A stretch of 64,000 nt of DNA from Lytechinus pictus (taxonomy: Eukaryota > Echinodermata > Echinoidea > Temnopleuroida > Toxopneustidae). Shown piece after piece: positions 56,700 through 64,000 of this stretch; positions within the stretch are counted from its first letter, which is position 1, and every line of letters starts with the position of its first letter. The position numbers were made by a program, and so were the translations under genes. The notes below the pieces were generated by a model. That model worked only from the letters and a program-made list of their open reading frames with translations. It did not search any database and was not told the origin of the DNA. The DNA is taken from positions 3,347,501 through 3,411,500 of the forward strand of contig NC_087252.1 of the NCBI RefSeq assembly GCF_037042905.1, written 5' to 3'.

Positions 56700-57754
56700 A
56701 TGAGTGGAAATGATCCAGAGGATATAAAAATGGAGTCAAAGACAAAAGGAAAGAAGAAAAAGACGTCAGGGGATCGCTGCATGGTCATGAACTGCGGGTC
56801 GACATACCGGACCACTACAGTACATTCAATGCCTGGGCCTTTGCCAGCTACTGGGGGTAGATTTTCTGCCCTCCAGATGGCATGGATACATTTTATCCAG
56901 CTACATAGGGTATTTGACCACACTCAAGTGAAGCACATTCATGTTTGTAGCTTACACTTTGAAAAAACCCAATATGACCAAACACAGCTTCGAATGTTTG
57001 AGATGGGACTCCGGAAAAACCCGCCTAAACTCTTGCCAGAAGCTGTCCCCCACATTTATAATCCTGAACCTGCTGCCTCTACAAGTTCAACATCCAGTGA
57101 AGCTGTGAGTGTGGCTGCGGCAAGGCCATCGACACAGTCACAAAGAAGAATTCTGCTTGCCTCTGACTCTGCCTCCAAGCCACAACAAGTCAAACGACAA
57201 AGAACGTCATATTTCAGAAAAAAGGTAGGTAGATAATGAGGCGTAAGCCAAAGTTTTGTTCATAAGATAAATTTGACTCATGGTAAATAGATATCAGAAC
57301 ATGCACTGATGCAGGATTTTCCCTGTCATGCCTGTAGACGTAAGTGTAAGATCAGAAAGTTAGATAGATATCTAGATCTGAACTCCTAGTCCTATTATTT
57401 AGATCCAGACATAATTCATTGCCAAGAATGAATAGCCAATATTTAATCTGATCAAGTATTAGTAATGACTTTATTTTTCGAAAAAAGAATAATGTGATAC
57501 ATAATTTATTGTGTTGTGGGTGTATAGATCGCTACATGTATATGAGGTCAACATATATGGTCGTAGTGTATTAGTGATCATTATTTCTAACCATAAAGAT
57601 GAAATCTTCTAAATGATTTTTTTTTTTAATATCAATTTCATTTTTATAGGAAGTTGCGGACATCGCGAGGGAACATGAGAAGAAAAATGCTGAGAAAATC
57701 ACCAAAGATATTCTTGCACGGAGTAAAGGGTGTCAGTACCGCTACTCAGCGAAG
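56700..57754 (+). CDS. THAP zinc-finger protein, exons 1-2
   Basis: Exon 1 (56700-57224) encodes 175 residues. After a lysine-rich start it has a THAP-type C2CH finger: C27, C32, W62, C83 and H86 (CSLHF), closing with the AVPHIY box at 115-120. A Ser/Ala-rich linker and a basic stretch (KRQRTSYFRKK) follow. Donor GTAGGT. Exon 2 (57650-57754), after TTTTTATAG, adds EVADIAREHEKKNAEKITKD and 15 more residues, ending at donor GTACTT in phase 0. THAP domains bind DNA in nuclear regulators and in P-element and related transposases. The last exon is not certain; the phase-0 integrase exon at 61844 is one candidate. Upstream ATGs are not in frame. Confidence 0.8.
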
Positions 57755-58096
57755 GTACTTGAAGGCGTTCCATTTTTTATTTTTACTGTGACATTGCAGG
57801 ATCTATACCGTAATCTCATGTGATAGAACAACTTTGTAGATAGTGAGAAAACTGATATACATCTTTTTGAGTGCATGTAAAGTTTTTCCTGTGATGATTA
57901 AAGATTAAAGATTGCCTATAAAGATGCAAATGTAGCATTCATTTACGTTTTTGCATGCCTATTATGTTTAGTCTCTCAGAAAACCCAAACCAACACCCCC
58001 TTCCCCCCAAAATGAATAAAAATTAAGAATAAAAAGGGGAGAGGATATTGTGTTTCCCTTTAAACTCTAACCAAAAATAAAATACATGTAAAGCGA

Positions 58097-58540
58097 CCCC
58101 GGGGGGGCCACTTCCATTGACGAGTGGATACCATGCGCGACCATGTGGTCTCGAAAAGCACCCTAAACACGTAATTTCAATATTCTGAAAATGCACCCCT
58201 TAACAAGTATTGGCGTGTGAAACCCTACCCTTAACAAGTATTGGAAACAAAACGATAATCTTGGCAAACATTCCCTGAAATGAACCCCTAAACAAGTACA
58301 GGAATGTTTTATTGTTACGGGCACTTCGGTCGTCGGCTTTACCTTATTTGGTTTAGTACGACCCCACCTTCTACACCTCGTGCAAATCGGACTCTAAACA
58401 CGAAGTGTTGGGGCAAAATGGACATCCTTTATAATACATTTTAATTTTGTTTTATCATTCCCGCAAATTCGACCCTAAACACGTAATTTTCCTAGCGAAA
58501 TAGACACCCTTTTTTCATTATTTTTGTGTTTTTGACACCC
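58097..58540. mobile_element. right-truncated copy of the 5089 MITE
   Basis: CCCGGGGGGGCCACTTCCAT and GAGTGGATACCATGCGCGAC match the left terminus of the element at 5089. It shares the CACCCTAAACA and GTTTTTGACACCCTTAT blocks. The right inverted terminus is missing where the tandem array begins. Confidence 0.75.
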
Positions 58541-58546
58541 TTATCA

Positions 58547-59890
58547 GAAGGTGACTTATACAACTCGCCAAGGCGCCTTGTCTAAGACGAGAAGGCGAGA
58601 TGGTGACTTATACAAACTCGCCTAGGCGCTTTGTCTAAGACGAGAAGACAAGATGGTGACTTATACAAACTCGCCAAAGCGCCTTGTCTAAGACGAGAAG
58701 ACGAGAAGGCGACTTGTATAAACTCACCTAAGCGCCTTGTCTAAGACGAGAAGGCGAGAAGGCGACTTATAAAAACGAGCCTAGGCGCCTTGTCTGATAC
58801 GAGGTGCATCTTTCTAATTGTTCATTATTTCATGTGCAGGTACAAAGGCATTCGATAAGTTGTCCCAGGAATTATCGAAAACCTACGGAAGCTTAAACGT
58901 GCAGCGCGAAGGCGAGTTGTTTAACTCGCCAAGTCGCCTTGTTTCGGCAAAAAAGGCGAGAAGGCGACTTGTACAAACTCGCCAAGGCGCCCTTTTTAAG
59001 ACGAGATGACGAGAAGGCGACTTGTACAAACTCGCCAAGGCGCCCTTTTTAAGACGAGATGGCGAGAAAGCGACTTATACAAACACGCCAAGGCGCCTTG
59101 CTTAAGACGGGGAGGCGAGAAGGCGACTTGTACAAACTCGCCAAGGCGCCCTTTTTAAGACGAGATGACGAGAAGGCGACTTGTACAAACTCGCCAAGGC
59201 GCCCTTTTTAAGACGAGATGGCGAGAAAGCGACTTATACAAACACGCCAAGGCGCCTTGCTTAAGACGGGGAGGTGAGAAGGCGACTTGTACAAACTCGC
59301 CAAGGCGCCTTGTCTAAGACGAGAAGGCGAGAAGGTGACTTATACAACTCGCCAAGGCGCCTTGTCTAAGACGAGAAGGCGAGATGGTGACTTATACAAA
59401 CTCGCCTAGGCGCTTTGTCTAAGACGAGAAGACAAGATGGTGACTTATACAAACTCGCCAAAGCGCCTTGTCTAAGACGAGAAGACGAGAAGGCGACTTG
59501 TATAAACTCACCTAAGCGCCTTGTCTAAGACGAGAAGGCGAGAAGGCGACTTATAAAAACGAGCCTAGGCGCCTTGTCTGATACGAGAAGGCGAGAAGGT
59601 GACTTGTACAAACTCGCCTAGGCGCCTTGTCTAAGACGAGAAAGCGAGAAGGCGACTTATACAAACTTGCCAAGGCGCCTTGTCTGAGGCGAAAAGGCGA
59701 GAAGGCGACTTGTACAAACTCGCCTAGGCGCCTTGTCTAAGACGAGAAGACGAGAAGGTGACTTAAACAAACTCGCCAAGGCGCTTTGTTTAGACGAGAA
59801 GGCGAGAAGGCGACATGTACAAACTCGCTAAGGCGCCTAGTGTATGCTACGAGAAGGCGGGAAGGCGAGATGTTCAAACTCGTTTGAGGG
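58547..59890. repeat. 53-bp tandem array with higher-order repeats
   Basis: About 23 units built on GCGACTTGTACAAACTCGCC and GGCGCCTTGTCTAAGACGAG. Each unit can fold through CGCCTT.../...AAGGCG. A 257-bp block (58547-58803) recurs apparently unchanged at 59331-59587. A 159-bp trimer (58964-59122) is repeated at once at 59123-59281 with one change. A 112-bp non-repeat island (58804-58915) interrupts it. Confidence 0.95.
58840..58915 (+). other. exon-like island inside the tandem array
   Basis: A pyrimidine-rich tract and CATGTGCAG (ending 58839) precede a frame reading TKAFDKLSQELSKTYGSLNV then QREGE. It looks protein-like, but its phase does not match THAP exon 2 if the CAG acceptor is used, and no donor is evident. 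It could be a skipped or decayed exon of the THAP gene. Confidence 0.3.
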
Positions 59891-60335
59891 TAACGCAGCG
59901 CAAGTGGAGCAGCAAAATGTCAATAGACTGTGACATGGTGGACGTCAAGACGATTTGCTAGACTGCTAGAAGTGAAGAGGAGCATCATTGCAGTTTTTAC
60001 ATGAGAAATATCGGCAATTTATCATTCAGCATGCCGAGGGCTAGGCTTCCTATTTTTGTAAGTATGGTTGCCAAATTAGGCATATAGAATTTTCTCGTCA
60101 TTATTTTGATTTGGTGAATTCTATAATATTGTGCTACTCAGATTAAATGGCACTTCTATAACCCGATAAATGTCATGAAACTTTGAAAATGGTCATCTTC
60201 TTTTTAATAAGGACGAAGTAGATAGACTGCATGAAGACTAGGTGTGCCACTGATCGAGGTGTACATAATTTTTTAGACAAGGGAGGCGGGATATTAACGA
60301 CTTTCCTCAACCAGTGCAGTTATTGGGTGTCTGGA
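59891..60335. other. intergenic or intronic, nothing firm
   Basis: A short frame after an acceptor-like TTGCAG at 59992 stops within 17 codons. No gene is supported. Confidence 0.4.
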
Positions 60336-60336
60336 C

Positions 60337-60717
60337 AGGTTGGGTATCCGGACAGACTGTTTTCATTTTTCAAAAAACTACATGCACCATTCTACGGATT
60401 TCTCAAAAATTATTGTTGACAGTATAAGTATTACAAAGGACAAATATTCAAAATATTTACCACAAATTCATAAATATTTTTCGTGAAATCAATGTGTAAA
60501 TGTTACAACAGTGGCGGATCCAGGGGGGGGGCACAACAGGCGTGCGCCCCCCCCTATTTTTTGGATACCCCCCATTGAACGTACATGTTAATTCTCGAAA
60601 ATTTTCGGCTGCGCCCCCCTATTTTTCAAAATTTTCGGCTGCGCCCCCCCCTATTTTCAAATCCTGGATCCGCCGCTGTTACAACTTTATTTTTTATAGG
60701 TGTCCGGACACCCAACC
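60337..60717. mobile_element. inverted-repeat element hosting a nested MITE
   Basis: GTTGGGTATCCGGACA at 60339-60354 pairs with TGTCCGGACACCCAAC at 60701-60716. The interval is non-coding and contains the younger MITE at 60510-60677. Confidence 0.6.
60510..60677. mobile_element. hAT-like MITE with 8-bp target duplication
   Basis: The ends AGTGGCGGATCCAGG and CCTGGATCCGCCGCT are inverted, with poly-G/C runs inside and an internal ATTTTCGGCTGCGCCCCCC direct repeat. GTTACAAC flanks both sides (60502-60509 and 60678-60685). Confidence 0.85.
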
Positions 60718-61843
60718 CCCATCCTACATACACACATGAAGTACCTGCACACAAAAAAAACTTAGCATAGGCCTGACTGTTACACCGGTAATGTCGCAGC
60801 GATGCATAATGTCACACCAACACATCTTATTGAATGGGTCGAGCCATGCGTTTGGAAATTTTGCCATGGGAGAGCAGCTCGAATGTGTGACTTTTTTTGC
60901 AAGAAAGTTCTCCATTAACATGAATATGTACACAAAGTACACAAAAAGGTCGTTTTCTTAAATAGAACAATGGGTACTCTTTTCCGCCAAAATGAGGCAA
61001 AAATTACACTTAATGAAGGGTACGGGTTTGACGGCTTTAACGACACACCCCGTCGGAACCAAATCATAGCGTACCCATCTGTAAGTCCGTCAACATTACA
61101 CTTTTTAACATAATTTATAGACCTACACACTTTTTAAAACATTTTGGTGCAGGTCTAGATCTACACCAAAATGTTTTTTATCGGTTTATATTTTTTAGAT
61201 TCACCAACTGATCGGGTTTATTTGTTGCATGCATGCATATTAGGACCATGCTTATACACCCCTTATGTGTTTTTTTTTATCACGCTGTCCTCGTTAATTA
61301 TGCTAATATGTGCATATTTAAATTCACATAAAATGGTCATTTTAGTTTCTTGACAGATTGTGTTTAAATTTGGTATAAAAATTATACAGATCTATCATAT
61401 AGAAGAAAAAAGTCCTAATGTTTTGGGAATGCTGCCCTCCTTAATCATACTGATGTATGCAACTTTGATCAAAATCACATAAAATGCTCCCATTTCTTAT
61501 TTTTTTGATATATTTTGTTTAAATTTGGTAGATAGGCCTATGACTGCTATTGGTAATGCTGCAACCAATCCAATTTATGTTTATAATGCATATCGTTCCC
61601 GGGTCTCTACCCTACGGGGGTCTCTACAACACAAGAGCATGCTTGTCTACGTGAAGGTCAAAGGTCAATTAACAATTAATGTCTCATTTCACTGTTTTTT
61701 AACCACGCGCATTTCAAACCCACGTTTTGCGGACGACCATATATTGGACGTTGTACATATTTTTTTTCGACTAGCGTGGATTGGCCCTTCCAATCAAGAA
61801 AAAAAAATGTTTCTTATATGTTTGTTTGATTTTTGTCTTTCAG
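60718..61843. other. non-coding upstream of integrase exon, one hairpin
   Basis: A perfect 14-bp stem AAAACATTTTGGTG (61136-61149) and CACCAAAATGTTTT (61164-61177) encloses a 14-base loop. Otherwise nothing recognised. Confidence 0.5.
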
Positions 61844-63091
61844 GTGTTCATATTCGCTTCCTTTCTCGGGGTAGCAGGACAACCACCTCCATTCTACACG
61901 GCTGCAGCACTTGGCGAGTTGGTGGAAGATTTATCAGATGACCTGATTCAGCACTATTACACTGCGGGATTTACCGCAATACAAATCCTCCTGTTGCTGC
62001 ATATGCGTCACGAAATTTCCATCGGTATCAGAAGAATTCGACAAATTATTCGACGTCTCAGAGTGCGAAGAGTTGATCGACGGAGCAACGTAAATGACAT
62101 CATAAATGCCATTACATTTGAATTGCGTGGATCGGGACAAAACCTTGGTTACAGGGCGATGTGGAGGAGACTGAGAATCAGACATGAAATATCTGCTACA
62201 CAAAGAGTGGTGCGAGAGCTTCTGTCAGCTATGGATCCTGATGGGGTCGAGAGGAGATCGAATCGGCGTCTACATCGACGAAGATACGTTAATAGAGGTC
62301 CAAATCACGTCATACATATTGATGGTTATGATAAACTCAAACCATATGGTTTTGCAGTTCACTCTGCTATTGACGGATTTTCGCGGAAGGTATTATGGCT
62401 TAAAGTTGGGCGTTCAAATAATAATCCGCGATATATCACACGATTTTTTTTAGACTATATTTCATTAATTAATGGAGTACCTCGAATCGTACGGAGTGAC
62501 AGAGGAACAGAAAATTGTCAAATTCGTGATGTACAAATTGCCCTTCGTTGGTATCATGACGATGAGTTCCATCGATACAAAAGTTTCATGTATGGGCGTT
62601 CAACAAGTAATCAAAGAATTGAATCTTGGTGGGGACATGTTGGGAGGCTTTCATCTCGATTCTGGATTGAACTTTTCAAGCAATTCCGCGATAATGGTGG
62701 ATTGGACAATACCAATCCAATTCACGTTGAAGCATTACGATTTTGTTTCACAAACCTAATTCAGCGTGACTTGGATCTTGTTGTTCAAGAGTGGAACCAA
62801 CACCGAATCAGGAGTCAGGCCAATGAAGAATCACCATATGGGATACCGGATTTAATGTATTATGTTCCTGAAATATACGGAGCCGAAGATAACAAGATGC
62901 CACTTGCTTATTCACTCGACGAAGTACAGGAAACTGCAAATAATATATCGCTTGATTTTCCACCATACGGATGTAGCCAAGAGTTTGTTGAGGTAGTAAA
63001 TCAGTATGTCGGTGATGTTCACAATTTCCAGCTTCCTGAATCTGTTGAAGAAGCAACTGAACTCTACGAATATCTTGTAAATCTCTTGTGA
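61844..63091 (+). CDS. DDE integrase-like protein, terminal exon
   Basis: After acceptor TTTTGTCTTTCAG the frame runs 415 residues to a stop at 63089-63091, with AATAAA at 63250. Residues 30-80 look like a helix-turn-helix (arginine-rich RRIRQIIRRLRVRRV). A retroviral-type integrase core follows: HIDGYDKLKPYG (D160), IVRSDRGTEN (D219) and NQRIESWW (E260), a D,D40E layout. The C-terminal part holds NQHRIRSQANEESPYGIPD. All three catalytic acids are present. This matches a family of integrase-core proteins found in fishes, cnidarians and other animals, of probable transposon origin. No in-frame ATG precedes residue 54, so an upstream exon must supply the start; the THAP exon 2 phase fits. Confidence 0.8.
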   Translation: MFIFASFLGVAGQPPPFYTAAALGELVEDLSDDLIQHYYTAGFTAIQILLLLHMRHEISIGIRRIRQIIRRLRVRRVDRRSNVNDIINAITFELRGSGQNLGYRAMWRRLRIRHEISATQRVVRELLSAMDPDGVERRSNRRLHRRRYVNRGPNHVIHIDGYDKLKPYGFAVHSAIDGFSRKVLWLKVGRSNNNPRYITRFFLDYISLINGVPRIVRSDRGTENCQIRDVQIALRWYHDDEFHRYKSFMYGRSTSNQRIESWWGHVGRLSSRFWIELFKQFRDNGGLDNTNPIHVEALRFCFTNLIQRDLDLVVQEWNQHRIRSQANEESPYGIPDLMYYVPEIYGAEDNKMPLAYSLDEVQETANNISLDFPPYGCSQEFVEVVNQYVGDVHNFQLPESVEEATELYEYLVNLL

Positions 63092-63249
63092 CTCAAATAA
63101 TATTAATGATATTTCATCTGGAAGTGTGAGAGATGGAGAAAAAAAACACATCAAGGGAATTAAGTTCAATGTTCTTTTTTTAGGTAATACGCGAGTAATA
63201 GGGACCATCAATAACGGCATGTAGATTCACCTAATTAAAAAAAATGAAA

Positions 63250-63255
63250 AATAAA
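63250..63255 (+). promoter_or_regulatory. poly(A) signal AATAAA
   Basis: 160 bp after the integrase stop codon; the usual spacing for an animal 3' end. Confidence 0.5.
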
Positions 63256-63259
63256 ACAT

Positions 63260-64000
63260 GCAGTCACTCTTGTGAATATTTGATTGTGACTGAAAATCCA
63301 AAGCCGTAGCCTCGTGTAATTGAAGCAGACTTCCTCTTGCCGAGGAGAAAAGGCTTCTCGTAAGGAGCTTGTCACAATCAAACAAATAAACAAAAAGCCT
63401 TCATAATCACGCGCAGTACTACGGGTGAAACTAAGAAACCTTAAAAATGCACCTATACATGATAGGTGCCTTTTGAGTTCTAGATGAAACATTGATTTTT
63501 TGATTGATTGATTTTTTTTTTTTTGTACATATGAGTCGTATTTTGTTAAGTAATCCATCTCATCAAGGACAAAAAAGAGGTTTTGCTGAATGAATAATTC
63601 CGATGTTAATGAATGTTAGGCCTATTGTTATTTTGCACATTGCATCATTGATATACGAATCTGTGTTGGGGTTCAAAGAAGTCTTTCTAATCTTTACTAT
63701 TTGCAGGCGTAAAGCCTATGGTAAATAAAATGTACAGAGTGAGTCATAAATGATGCAACACTTTCTTAATTGAGCATTGTTTTACAAATATGGGATTGAC
63801 ATAGGGTTTGTTACCATGTATGGATAGATGATGTATCCCTTCGTCGTTTGGTAAAATTTTCTTCAATTTTGCTGCTACGGTTGAGCGCACAACAGCTATT
63901 GTTTGACATAAAAGCAAAACCCATTTGCGCCAAGTCAGAAAATCTTTTTACACTTCTTAAAGTGTTCATCTCACAAATATGAGAAAAGATATCACATTTA
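63260..64000. other. intergenic, nothing recognised
   Basis: AT-rich, no supported gene or repeat boundary up to the window edge. Confidence 0.4.

Noticed and set aside
58547..59890. CRISPR-like array
   Set aside because: Units are contiguous with no unique spacers, and the host is eukaryotic; it is a minisatellite.
59992..60058. Exon between TTGCAG and GTAAGT
   Set aside because: In the THAP-compatible phase it stops after 16 codons; other frames lack support.

Overview
This is eukaryotic, intron-containing, AT-rich animal DNA. I see no bacterial or viral gene organisation. Two tRNA-derived SINE types, L1/Tx1-like and CR1/Jockey-like LINE pieces, many small inverted-repeat DNA transposons and immunoglobulin-type receptor exons suggest a marine deuterostome. 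An echinoderm, probably a sea urchin, is the best guess, but this is inference from repeat style and not from a marker gene.

Layout. 1-5.8 kb: repeats, including a near-perfect 356-bp inverted duplication (1138-1935). 5.8-12.5 kb: a graveyard of nested LINEs, a SINE tail, a MITE and a hAT remnant. 13.2-17.1 kb: a nearly intact L1/Tx1-like LINE with two one-base deletions. 17.1-23.1 kb: mostly nothing recognisable, then microsatellites and repeats. 23.7-25.3 kb, minus strand: the 3' end of a type I membrane protein gene (transmembrane exon plus a cytoplasmic tail with a YMEM motif). 26.3-29.3 kb: a large repeat split by a solo LTR. 32.9-49.3 kb, minus strand: an apparently complete 11-exon gene for a two-immunoglobulin-domain receptor with three AEYAxV tyrosine motifs, its introns packed with SINEs and DNA transposons. 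50.7-51.5 kb: an LTR. 51.8-53.3 kb, plus: a GC-rich promoter and a small spliced transcript candidate. 55.9-57.8 kb, plus: a CRE-containing promoter region and a THAP zinc-finger gene. 58.5-59.9 kb: a 53-bp tandem array with higher-order structure. 61.8-63.1 kb, plus: a DDE integrase-like exon.

How parts may work together. The receptor gene fits an inhibitory-type immune or adhesion receptor: signal peptide, two Ig domains, Thr-rich stalk, transmembrane helix, proline-rich segment, and a tail built from a duplicated two-exon tyrosine cassette. Its reconstructed exons join in frame (1515 coding bases, 504 residues). The downstream transmembrane/YMEM cassette lies on the same strand and has the same phase-1 entry. 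It is either the end of a separate receptor or an alternative 3' cassette. The THAP exons end in phase 0 and the integrase exon enters in phase 0, so one THAP-integrase gene is possible but unproven.
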